Below are positions 18,417 to 27,900 of a DNA stretch of 64,000 nt, in pieces. Source of the DNA: Gp13-AA77 sp035578005. GTDB taxonomy: Bacteria > Acidobacteriota > Terriglobia > UBA7540. The translations under genes and the position numbers were made by a program. The stretch covers positions 25,713 to 89,712 of the forward strand of contig DATJYK010000046.1 of assembly GCA_035578005.1 (NCBI GenBank), written 5' to 3'. Below the pieces are notes generated by a model. The model was not told the origin of the DNA. It did not search any database and worked only from the letters and a program-made list of their open reading frames with translations. How positions within the stretch are numbered: the stretch's first letter is position 1; each line of letters starts with the position of its first letter.

Positions 18417-21400
18417 TTAGAAGTTAACTCGCAATGCGAACTGGATCACCCGAGGGCCGTTCATGGGCGAAGTGACCAGTCCAAAGGTGCCGCCTTGAGA
18501 TGGTAGCCCGTCACCCAAGGCGGTGTCGGGGTCGCCGAGTCCCGTACGGTTGAAAACGTTGAACATGTCGCACCGAATCTGGGCGGTGAACCTTTCGTTG
18601 ATTCGTGTGTTCTTGATGATTCCAAAGTCCTCGTTTAGTTGGAACGGTCCGCGGGTCTGCGGCAGGAACCGCGGCCCGGTTCCTATTCGCAATGGGTAAT
18701 TGCCGTTCGGAGAGGCAGGCGGATCACCAAAGGCCGCGGGGTTTAGCCATGCGCTCCCGTTCGTTATCGCGCCGGTATTCGGATCGGTAACCAGGACGGC
18801 ATTTAATCCTTGCGGCTTCATCTCTTGGGGCGCGCCCGAAAGGACGTCGGCATGGATGCCAGGGACGACAGCCACCCCACTCGCCAGGAAGTTGTTTAGC
18901 GAAGAGGACACATACAACGGATCGCCCGAGAGGTACTGTTGGATGGCCGAAATCTGCCACCCGGAAAACAACCGATCCAATGCTCCGCCGGAATTCAGCC
19001 ATTTCTGGCCGCGCCCAATGGGGAGCGCGTATATCCATGTGAGCTTCAAACTTTGAGGGTGATCAAAAGAAGCAATGGACTTTTCCAGCTTGCGGTTGTA
19101 GAAGTCCTGCACCGCGTAGCTGGGATAATAGAGGGCGGTGTCCGTGTCGTCAATCGTCTTCGAAAACGTATAGGCCCCGATGAACGTCAACCCGTGAGCG
19201 GAGTTCTTGCGCGCCGTGACTTGCAAGGCGTGATAGCTGGAACTGCCCATGGTTGGGTAGTTGTTGGTCAGGCTGAAGAACTGAGGATAAGGCATGGTAC
19301 CGGTGGAAACGCTGGTGTCCCAGTTGTTGTTTTCAAAATCTGGATAGGGCAACTTGGTGATCCCGTAACTTGCCAGGATGGGTCCATTGACAGGATCGGC
19401 CAAATCGGTCGCCAAGTCATCGTCCAACATGTCGCCCAAACCCAGGAATTTCGAATTGATTGGGTTAAAATCCTGCGCGAAGTTGCTGTCCAGCAGACGT
19501 GTTCCCTTCGATCCCACATAGTTCGCTTCAATCATCACGTCGTGCGGAAGCAGATACTGGAATCCCGCGCTCCAGTTTTGCACGTAGGGCTGGGCCAGAG
19601 AGTTTCGAGTGTAGAAGTCGAGAGTGTTGCCATTGGCCGATGACGGATCGCGATCGGGAAGCGTGCCCGTGAAGGCCGGCAGACCAATCTGGGCGTTCGC
19701 CGGCAGTGGCGCACTCTTCAACGCCGACAGATAGGCGACCGGATCAATGCTGGAAGTGCCGGTCTTGCGGTGAACCACCACGGAGCTGTTGAAACCGAAA
19801 ATGTTCTGGCTGCCGAAGTTATTCAAGATGGGAGGGCCGTAAGAGATTCCGTATCCGCCCCGCAAGATCAGGTTATTCCGGAGCGCGTAGGCTAAGCCGA
19901 AACGCGGCCCGAACTCCTTGTAGTACCAATCCTGGAAGGAAGTCCGGTTGATGCATCCCGTGCAGTTGCCCAAAAAGACCAGCGCGCCCGGAATGTTATC
20001 TGCGCCAGGATTCGGCACCGTGGAATCGAATCCGGATTGGCGATTGAACGCTTCCGTCTTGGGGAGAGGCAGCTCCCAGCGCAGGCCAATATTGAGCGTC
20101 AGCTTGGGTGTGGTTTTCCAGTCATCCTGGACAAAAAGAGCGAGCACGCCGGAGCGGTAGCCGGGGCCCGTTGCGTAGACGCTCCTGTTCGCCCCATCTG
20201 CGGCGCCCATCATCCAGCTCGCGAAGGGATGGCCTGTAGAAGTTGGAAAGCCGGGGAGCGAGGTTTCCTTACTGTTGAACGAGAAGGAGCCCGACTCGGG
20301 GCCTGGTTCATCGGTATTGTAACGATAGCGGGTGAAGTCACCACCGAATTTCAAGCTGTGCTTGCCGCGAGTTGTGGTGAAAGTGTCTTGCCCGATGTAG
20401 CTCTCCGAAGGATCGATGTTGGCGCACCCCACGCCTAACGCCGACATAAACTGGATATGCTTGTTGCTGCCGACGCTGAAGCTGGTGCGCGGAAAACAGT
20501 TGTTGGGAATGCCCGGAATACCCAATTGAGGGGTATATTTGGCGTTGTTAGTGAGATTGTTCGCGTTATTGGTGCGGTTGTAGGCCAGCGTGGCCACGTT
20601 TACCGAATGGTCGTTAACGGTCCAACTCCACGTCAGGCGCGCCTGCGGTCCGATTACATCTTGGTTCTTGTAAGTGGTGATGGGCTGCCCCGGGAAGGGC
20701 GGATAGGCGGAATCCGATGTATTCCGTTTCCACAGGACGCGGCTGTAATAGCCGAACATCTCAGTGAGTCTGTGATTGGAGCTGAGCACCTCGTCCATTT
20801 TCACGTTATAGGCGTTCCGGTCTAAGACAGGCGTCGAGGGCGCGATCCGCGGAGTGTTTCTTAAGTCGCCGCTGAATAGAGGATCTGGAAATAGCGGAAG
20901 AAGAACGGAGTTGGCTTGGCTGAATCCCGTTGACGGAATGATGTTGCCCGGGAAGGGGTCGCGGATGCTGGTGCTCTCCGTAGCCGTTAGGCCGGTTACA
21001 GGGTCGACTTGTCCAGCCGTCACGTTTCGAGTGGTTGTGGGATCGTAAATCTCGTTCGTGTAGACGGGACGCCCCAGAGCATCCGTTCCAACCTGCGCTC
21101 CCAGAAAAGAACTGAAGTCCCCTCCCCGCATGGCAGGCGTCGGGATGGTGGTAAGGCTGCCATAGGAGAAGTTGGTGAACCGGTCTCCCTCGTAACTGAA
21201 AAAGAAGAATACTTTGTCTTTGCGGATGGGGCCGCCGATGGTGCCGCCGAAGTTGTTTTCCTTCTCATTGTTCTTCGTCGAGCCCGGAAACGCGTTCACC
21301 AGCAATCCCGCGGCATTAAAAACAGGGTTCTTGTTGTACTCAAAGGCGGTGCCGTGAAATTGATTGGTGCCCGACTTCATTTGGAAGTTAACGATGGCGC

Positions 21401-22094
21401 CGCCCGTGTCTCCATACTCAGCAGAATAGTTGCTCATCTGCACTTTAAACTCGCCAATGGCGTCCGTGCCGGGGTGGTACTCATCCATGGATCCGCCGCT
21501 CATGTCGTAGCGGCCGATCGTAACTCCGTCAATGAGGATATTGTGGCTGAATTGCTGTCCTCCGTTGATGGAGCCTTGATAGGGGTCCCCCACTGCACCG
21601 GGAAGGCTTCTGAAGATGAAGCTCTGTGCCTGCCGGCCGCCGTCATCGAGAGGAATGGGCAGCGTTTGGAATTCTTGCGGAGTGATGCTGGACGATACCT
21701 CCGCCGTGGAAGGCGTCAGCAACGTAGCCGCAGCCGTCACCTCAACCCTCTGCGTCTGGCTGCCGACTTGCAGCGTTATGTCGACCGTCACCGGTTGGGC
21801 CACCGGTACCACGATGTGATCGGCCACTTCGCTTTTGAAGCCCTCTTTCAGAGCTTGCAGGCGATACGTCCCCGGGGGCACGGGCACACGATAGTAGCCG
21901 GCGCTACTTGACTTGGCGGTCCAGACCACGCCGGTGTCGACGTTTGTGATGGTTAGAGCGGCGTCGGGAATCACCCCGCCGCCGGTGTCCTGAATGGTGC
22001 CGGTGATGGCGCCCAGATTACCCTGCCCCAAAGCGTAGCCGGACCACAGAAGGACAGCGCAGCCGAGTAGGAGGATTCCAACCTGCTTCCGCAT
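18417..22094 (-). CDS. TonB-dependent receptor 1 with carboxypeptidase-regulatory-like domain
   Basis: A 1225-aa outer-membrane receptor of the Oar type. A signal peptide (1-23) is followed by a carboxypeptidase-regulatory-like beta domain (about 26-112: GAITGTIQDTGGGVIPDAAL...VEVTAA), a plug (about 115-250, NILIDGVTIGRYDMSGG) and a long beta barrel ending RVIQFALRVNF with terminal Phe, as expected for BAM-assembled porins. Substrate is unknown; its divergent neighbours are a DUF4832 protein and a GH42-like protein, so a glycan is plausible. The ATG at 22094 has GAGGGGG just upstream. Confidence 0.93.
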   Translation of the reverse strand: MRKQVGILLLGCAVLLWSGYALGQGNLGAITGTIQDTGGGVIPDAALTITNVDTGVVWTAKSSSAGYYRVPVPPGTYRLQALKEGFKSEVADHIVVPVAQPVTVDITLQVGSQTQRVEVTAAATLLTPSTAEVSSSITPQEFQTLPIPLDDGGRQAQSFIFRSLPGAVGDPYQGSINGGQQFSHNILIDGVTIGRYDMSGGSMDEYHPGTDAIGEFKVQMSNYSAEYGDTGGAIVNFQMKSGTNQFHGTAFEYNKNPVFNAAGLLVNAFPGSTKNNEKENNFGGTIGGPIRKDKVFFFFSYEGDRFTNFSYGSLTTIPTPAMRGGDFSSFLGAQVGTDALGRPVYTNEIYDPTTTRNVTAGQVDPVTGLTATESTSIRDPFPGNIIPSTGFSQANSVLLPLFPDPLFSGDLRNTPRIAPSTPVLDRNAYNVKMDEVLSSNHRLTEMFGYYSRVLWKRNTSDSAYPPFPGQPITTYKNQDVIGPQARLTWSWTVNDHSVNVATLAYNRTNNANNLTNNAKYTPQLGIPGIPNNCFPRTSFSVGSNKHIQFMSALGVGCANIDPSESYIGQDTFTTTRGKHSLKFGGDFTRYRYNTDEPGPESGSFSFNSKETSLPGFPTSTGHPFASWMMGAADGANRSVYATGPGYRSGVLALFVQDDWKTTPKLTLNIGLRWELPLPKTEAFNRQSGFDSTVPNPGADNIPGALVFLGNCTGCINRTSFQDWYYKEFGPRFGLAYALRNNLILRGGYGISYGPPILNNFGSQNIFGFNSSVVVHRKTGTSSIDPVAYLSALKSAPLPANAQIGLPAFTGTLPDRDPSSANGNTLDFYTRNSLAQPYVQNWSAGFQYLLPHDVMIEANYVGSKGTRLLDSNFAQDFNPINSKFLGLGDMLDDDLATDLADPVNGPILASYGITKLPYPDFENNNWDTSVSTGTMPYPQFFSLTNNYPTMGSSSYHALQVTARKNSAHGLTFIGAYTFSKTIDDTDTALYYPSYAVQDFYNRKLEKSIASFDHPQSLKLTWIYALPIGRGQKWLNSGGALDRLFSGWQISAIQQYLSGDPLYVSSSLNNFLASGVAVVPGIHADVLSGAPQEMKPQGLNAVLVTDPNTGAITNGSAWLNPAAFGDPPASPNGNYPLRIGTGPRFLPQTRGPFQLNEDFGIIKNTRINERFTAQIRCDMFNVFNRTGLGDPDTALGDGLPSQGGTFGLVTSPMNGPRVIQFALRVNF

Positions 22095-22184
22095 AGAGCC
22101 CCCTCGATGACTCTAGCAACATGCGAACAGAAACAAACTTCAGCCTTGCGCGCGGCGGTTACAAGCCAAGCCGACTACCGTACC

Positions 22185-22213
22185 CAAATACCACCCGCGA
22201 CCCTTTCTGTCAA
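22185..22213 (-). promoter_or_regulatory. Candidate promoter of TonB receptor 1
   Basis: On the minus strand TTGACA (22208-22213) and TATTTG (22185-22190) are 17 bases apart, about 90 bp before the start codon. The -35 is perfect but the -10 matches only three of six consensus bases. Confidence 0.4.
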
Positions 22214-22303
22214 GAAAATTCGTCGTGTGGAGCACCCGAAGGACAAGGGCCCGGCGCGCTGTCCATCCGCGCCGGGTCTTTCACCTGCTGGTGGAGAATC
22301 TGC

Positions 22304-22331
22304 TTGACAGTGCGTGCCGAATGAAACTAAA
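22304..22331 (+). promoter_or_regulatory. Candidate promoter of the DUF4832 gene
   Basis: Perfect TTGACA (22304-22309) with a weak -10, ACTAAA (22326-22331), 16 bases on. The ATG at 22355 follows 23 bp later, with GGAAG as ribosome binding site. Confidence 0.35.
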
Positions 22332-22354
22332 AGCAAGTCTGCGGAAGCGAAACA

Positions 22355-23821
22355 ATGTGCAGGAGTAGGGCACTGCGCACTCTTAACGCGTTTCAAGGGC
22401 GAGCTCAGTTGGTAGTGCTGGCCTCCGTCGTTCTGGCGCTTACAGCGGCAGCGCAGAATGGGAGCCACGGTGAGACGGTGGTGGTGCGGCCGGCCGAGAT
22501 TCACGACGTATTGGTGAATCCCGGCATGGGCATCACCACCTTCCAGCGATTTAACGGCGATCCGCTGAACCCTGGCCTCGGGTGGTCTGAGGAGGGACCG
22601 ATCGCGCCCAGCACTGCGGCGCAAGCGCCGCCTGATTTCCCCGACACTTCCATTGCTTACTGCCGCTGGTTCTGGGATGTGATTGAGCCTGAGCCCGGCA
22701 GATTCCGCTGGGACATCATCGACAATGCCGTTTCCCAGGCGCGCGCGCACCACCAGAAGTTGGCCATGCGCCTGATGCCCTATGATCCCAAGCATCCGCT
22801 GCCCGCTTGGTACCGAAATTCGGGCGCGCGCCGTGCCAACCAACCGACGGACAAAGACGGCAACATCTGGCAGCCTGATTTTACCGACCCGCTGTATCTG
22901 AAATATTGGGGGGAATTGGTGGCTGCAGCGGGGGAGCGCTACGACGGACTTCCGGGCATCGATACGGTCGATATCTCTTCGGTCGGCTACTGGGGCGAGG
23001 GATGGAGTCCGTACATGCCGCCCTTCCCTTACCAGAAGGCCTTGATCGACATCTGGCTTGACGCCTTCAAACGTACGCCGCTGCTGATGAATTTCGATGA
23101 ACAGCAAGCCCTCAGCTACGGTACCGAGAACGGAGCAGGCTGGCGACTCGACTGCCTGGGAGATATGCGGCTGACGTCCGACAACAAGGATTTCCGGGCA
23201 GAGATGCTCACGGTGTATCCTCAGCAGGTTGTGCGCGCGGGGATTCAGGATGTCTGGCAGCATCGTCCGGTGTCGCTCGAATCCTGCTGGGTGCCGGGCT
23301 ACTGGCTGAAGCAAGGCTGGGACGTCAACTATATCCTCGATCAGGCTCTGCGCTGGCACGTTTCCTCCGTCAACATCAAGTCTTCTGCCATACCGTCCCA
23401 GTGGAAGCCGGAATTCGACGAGTTTGAGAAAAAGATGGGCTATCGATTTATTCTGAGGCGCGTGGAGTATCCGAAGTCGGCTGGCACCGGCGCCATGATG
23501 CCGATTCACATGTGGTGGCTGAACGCAGGCGTCGCTCCGGTCTATGAGGAATACTGGCTCGCCCTGCGGCTGAAGGCCGAAGACGGTTCGGGCGCCGCGG
23601 TCATCCGGGTTCCTGTTGACGTCAGGAAGTGGCTGCCTGGCGACGCGGTTTTTGACGGCACCATCTATATTCCCGAAAGCCTCAAACCGGGACCCTACAC
23701 CCTCGAAGCCGGAATGCTGGACCCTTTGACCTGGCCGGCCGGTCCGCCAGCCATCCGCTTTGCCATCGAGGGCAGACAGTCCGACGGCTGGTACCGCCTG
23801 GGCACAATTACGATCCGCTAG
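22355..23821 (+). CDS. DUF4832-type exported protein, glycosidase-like
   Basis: A 488-aa exported protein (hydrophobic segment at about 17-33, ending TAAAQN). The main part looks like a TIM-barrel hydrolase: VNPGMGITTFQRF, YCRWFWDVIEPEPGRFRWDI (as in beta-galactosidase/GH42-like barrels), IDTVDISSVGYWGEGW with acidic residues, then the DUF4832 beta domain (MMPIHMWWLNAGVAPVYEEY...LRLKAEDG) near the C-terminus. A polysaccharide substrate is likely but unproven. It is transcribed divergently from TonB receptor 1, which suggests a shared role. A long opposite-strand frame (22175-23854) is its shadow. Confidence 0.8.
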   Translation: MCRSRALRTLNAFQGRAQLVVLASVVLALTAAAQNGSHGETVVVRPAEIHDVLVNPGMGITTFQRFNGDPLNPGLGWSEEGPIAPSTAAQAPPDFPDTSIAYCRWFWDVIEPEPGRFRWDIIDNAVSQARAHHQKLAMRLMPYDPKHPLPAWYRNSGARRANQPTDKDGNIWQPDFTDPLYLKYWGELVAAAGERYDGLPGIDTVDISSVGYWGEGWSPYMPPFPYQKALIDIWLDAFKRTPLLMNFDEQQALSYGTENGAGWRLDCLGDMRLTSDNKDFRAEMLTVYPQQVVRAGIQDVWQHRPVSLESCWVPGYWLKQGWDVNYILDQALRWHVSSVNIKSSAIPSQWKPEFDEFEKKMGYRFILRRVEYPKSAGTGAMMPIHMWWLNAGVAPVYEEYWLALRLKAEDGSGAAVIRVPVDVRKWLPGDAVFDGTIYIPESLKPGPYTLEAGMLDPLTWPAGPPAIRFAIEGRQSDGWYRLGTITIR

Positions 23822-24900
23822 TCTAGCGCCCTGCCACGCGTCATCGATCACCACCGCGCCGAAGCAAGGTTTTATCCCTGCAGCAGATCCGGGAAAAATG
23901 TTACAAAACGCACGCTTTTGGGGCCAACTAACTGAAGATTAAAAACTTACAGAATTGGGTTCGCCCCCCTCGAAAAATGCCAAAACAGCCTCTTTTTTCG
24001 CCTGTAACCTACTCTATCTAAAGGGCCAGCCCACCATTGGGTTCGATGCGACTCCGAAGTGGCTCCTGACAGGATTCGAGTACGTGACTGGTTCGGGACC
24101 CGCAAGGCCGCCAACCTCCGGCACCGCCCCCGAGGCCGCTGCCGGACCAGACTCCCGACATAAGCTCTCAAGCCCTCTGGTATCAGCAAGATTCCGGCTT
24201 GGCTCGCCGGGCATCCGTTCCTCAGGTGCACGCGTGTTTACGTAAACACGCCGCCCGTTTACGTAAACACGCTCCATCGGCCGACCCAAAGCTCGCCGCA
24301 GCAGAAGAACCGACCGTGACTGGCCCCGATCTCGAGTCAAATTCTTAACTCCTTACGGCTGAAACAGATTCCGGCTTCGTTCACCGCCATCTGAGGCCCC
24401 GCAAAGACGTGGGGCTCACCATCGACCGGCCGCCCGTACCCGCCGCGCCCGCGTGACGTTTCTGTAATGCCAGGCGTCCGGCAGAGTTCGCTGATTCGCG
24501 GGTTCGAATTCGGGCGACAAAGACGCATCGTGGCAGCTCACCCTTGTATAGCACGAGAGTGGAGATGTGTCAAGTCATTTGTGCAGCGGATGTTATTTGT
24601 CACTATAGCGTGCAACAGTAGGCTACATTTCCGGCACAGCCGCGCCAGGCGAAGGGCCTTGCAGCGCACCCTTTTCTCAGGGCCCCGCTGGGAAAATGGC
24701 GACTCGCGCCGCCACCCCGGGTCGAGGCCAGTCATACCGCGCGAGCATCAGATTTTGTGGGCCAGGCTGCTGTCCATCCTAGACCCGATCCGGTTTCATC
24801 CATCTGTGGGATCGTCGAAAACGAACTTCACACACACGTTGGCCTGTGCCAACATTGTTGATACGTCGTTGTTGATACGTCGCGATAGGCCGACGCCACC
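23822..24900. other. Long intergenic region, no intact gene
   Basis: About 1.1 kb with no convincing coding frame. It holds two phased GTTTACGTAAAC palindromes (24234-24268), repeats of ATTCCGGCTT (24190s and 24370s) and of ATTGGGTTCG (23950s and 24030s), and an AGTAGGCTACA word (24617-24627) that also occurs at 38227 and 56231. It looks like decayed DNA with possible regulatory sites for the following gene. Confidence 0.45.
24234..24268. promoter_or_regulatory. Pair of phased palindromes, operator-like
   Basis: GTGTTTACGTAAACAC (24234-24249) is a perfect 16-bp palindrome; GTTTACGTAAAC (24257-24268) is a perfect 12-bp palindrome. Their centres are 21 bp apart, two helical turns, so two regulator dimers would bind the same face. 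The CG centre is as in LacI-family sites. The gene it would control is unclear; the next start is about 630 bp downstream. Confidence 0.4.
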
Positions 24901-27900
24901 ATGGATGCGCTACAATGTTTACGATTGTCTGAATGGTGGTACAGCGTTAGTAGCATTGCGATCCCGCAGCCAGGTGCTGGCCTTGTGAGCTGTCGACCCT
25001 TAGGTTTCCGTTGGCAGTTCACCGACGGTCCTCGCACCGTGCTGTGCATCTGCTTTACCCTTTTTCCCGTCCCGCGTCTTTGGCCTGCTCAACGTCCGGA
25101 AGCGGCCGCGCCGCGCGTCGATGCGCCCTTCACCACCCAGGTTGAGAGCCCTCATGTCCCCTGGGGCAAGCCTTACCCGGGACCGCCCATCCACGCCTTC
25201 GTAGTGCCGAGCGTCAGCGAAGGCCGCACCCTAGTCGAGCTTGCCGAACGCATGAACCTGACTTTCGACACGGTGACGATCGATGACGCCTGGGATGTGA
25301 ACACCTGGACGGTTGGCACCGATGAGAACTACGAGGCGCGCAACTACAAGCTGCTGTACCGGTATCTCGCCGAGGATCTCACCAGTTCCAAGGCGTACGA
25401 TGTGATCGTCCTGCCCAGCATACATGGCTGGAACCGTCTGCCCGCTGAGGCCAAGGCGGCCATACGGCAGCGCGTGCAGCAGGGGGCGGGACTGGTGCTG
25501 ATTCATCCCACCACCGGTCTTCTTGCGCCCGACGATCCGAAAGTCCAGGGCCCGCTGAACGATTTCATCGATTCCTACGATGTTCCCACCGGCGACGAGC
25601 TTTGGGAAATCTCACCGCTGGTGGGCGCTTTGTCCGACCGTTTGGACGCGCGTGGATTTCGCGAGATTCGATCGGACGCTGTCGCGGGTGGACCCTGGAA
25701 GGCGGCCGTCGGCCACTACATCACTGACAACGTGCCCTTCGAGGCTTTTCCAGCGGACTACGTTAAGCACTACAAATACCGGCTCGGGAAGGACTCGACG
25801 GCGCTTGCGCGGGGCGCGGATGGCGAGCCGATTGTCGCGGTCAAGACGTACGGACGGGGAAGGGTGGTGGCGCTGGGATATTTGAATGCCGGTCTCTCAC
25901 CCGACATCGACTGGAAAATCCTGGGCCAACAGGATGACCACTGGTGGGAATACTTCTATTCGATGTTGTGTCGATCCATCATCTGGGCTGCACGTCGCGA
26001 GCCGCCGCTGACGCTGGGGTCAATGGCCGCCGAGGCGCCGGACGCGACGCCCGGACGCGAGGCCGGGAGGCTGTCGGTTCAAGTCAGCAATTCCTCCGGC
26101 CTTCCGAGCGCAGAGATTGCGGTCACCGTGGTCAACGAATGGGGCCAGACGGCGAATCGATTCACCCTGCCCGTCACCCTTAGGCGGGGCGCCAACACGT
26201 TCTCCTTGCCGCTGCCTTGGGATTCGTACGACGGCCGGCACTTTGTCGATGTCATCCTAAGCGCCGCTGGAAGCCACTACGACTGGGGCTCCGCTTCATA
26301 CAGTATTTCCGGCTCCGGGAAGATCGTGTCAGTGTCGCCGGACCGACAGTGGTACGCGCAGGGTGACACGGCGCAGGTGAGCGTCGCGACCACGGCCGGA
26401 GAGCACGACAAGCTACTTGTGGAATTGCTCGACAATCGTGGCCGGCTCATGGGCTCCTCGACAGCAGGGGCTGGCGGCGGTGAGACTGTGTCGGTGGACG
26501 TGGGCCGCTACACTACCAATATCGGTTGGGTACGTGCGTCGTTGATTGATCTATCCGGCCGAACCCTCGATCGCAAGCAGGTGCGCGTGAACTTCGCGAG
26601 CGTGGACCGGCACTTCGGCGCGTACGAAGTGATCCTCCCATGGTACGGTCCGCCCACTTATCAACCCTGGACGCCAACTTTGGACGAACAATTCCGTAAG
26701 GCCGGCGTGACCGTGGTCTCAACGCCAGAGCGCAATTTCAGACTCATTCAGGAAGTTCACGCGCCCGGATTCGGGGTCTACTGGCACTATCGGGAACCCT
26801 ACCTGCAGCAAAAAGACAAGTTTCTGGAGACGCGAGACAAGAAGTACCTGGTGCGGGAGCCCGACCTTTCGAGCGATACGTGGCTTGGACAATTACCTGA
26901 GGTCATTCGCGACCACATGAAGGCCGAAGAGCAGTTTCGCCCGCTGGCCACCTACCTGGCCGATGAGTCTTCCCTGACGGCCTACGGCGACCCGCTCGAC
27001 TTCTCCTGGTCGCCCGCGACTCTGATGAAGTTCCGCGAGTGGCTCAAAAGCGAGTATGCAAGCCTCGATGCTTTGAACCGGGAGTGGGGCAGCCAGTTTC
27101 AGTATTGGGAGAACGTCACTCCGCTGACCACTTCGGAGGCGCAGGCAAAGGGCGACTATGCCGGCTGGATGGACCACCGCACCTTCATGGAGCAGGTATT
27201 TGCGAACGCCCTTCGAGTGGCGGCAAGCGCGGTGAAACAGGAGGACCGCGGATCGCGACCCAGCATTTCCGGAACGCAAGCGCCCGGTGCTTCCAACGCC
27301 GTCAACTGGTATCTGCTGGATTCGATCGTGGACTATCTTCAGCCTTACTCCGAAGACGACCAGGATGAACTGCATCGCTCGATGCGGCCCGGACTCATCC
27401 TTACCGGTTTCACGGGATATGGGAGCCACGGCGCAGAGTTGCGCTACGAGCTCTGGCATCGGATGCTTCACGGGCAAACCGGGGCGTCCGTGTTCTGGCA
27501 ATACACCATGCTCAATGCGGACCTTACCTTGACCGAGCAAGGCCGCGACCTGCAGGCCGTGACCCATGAACTTCGCGATGATGGTTTGGCCTTGCTTCTT
27601 CGCGGCGCCCGGCGCGAGAACTGCGGCATTGCCGTCCACTATTCTTTGCCGAGCGTTCGTGGGCAGTGGATCACTGACGGTCATATTCAAGCTCATGAAG
27701 TTTCTAACGGCGACCGGACCTCGCAGCACCTCAAGCGTTTTCATGAAAACCGTCACGCCTGGCTGCAGGCGCTCGAAGACGCTCAATACCAATACGACTT
27801 CCTCACCACGGAACAGATCGAAGCCGGGCAACTTCCGAAGTATCGGGTGTTGATCCTTCCCGACTCAATCGCCCTCTCGGATGCGGAAGTAGGAGAGATC

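Noticed and set aside
22175..23854. A 559-aa open frame on the minus strand
   Set aside because: It lies opposite the DUF4832 gene, which has a signal peptide, family motifs and a ribosome binding site. The minus-strand product is His/Arg-rich without any motif and runs into the leader of the receptor gene.
24014..24340. A minus-strand frame containing RVYVNGRRVYVN
   Set aside because: The repeat in the protein is only the translation of the two GTTTACGTAAAC palindromes; there is no ribosome binding site or known domain.
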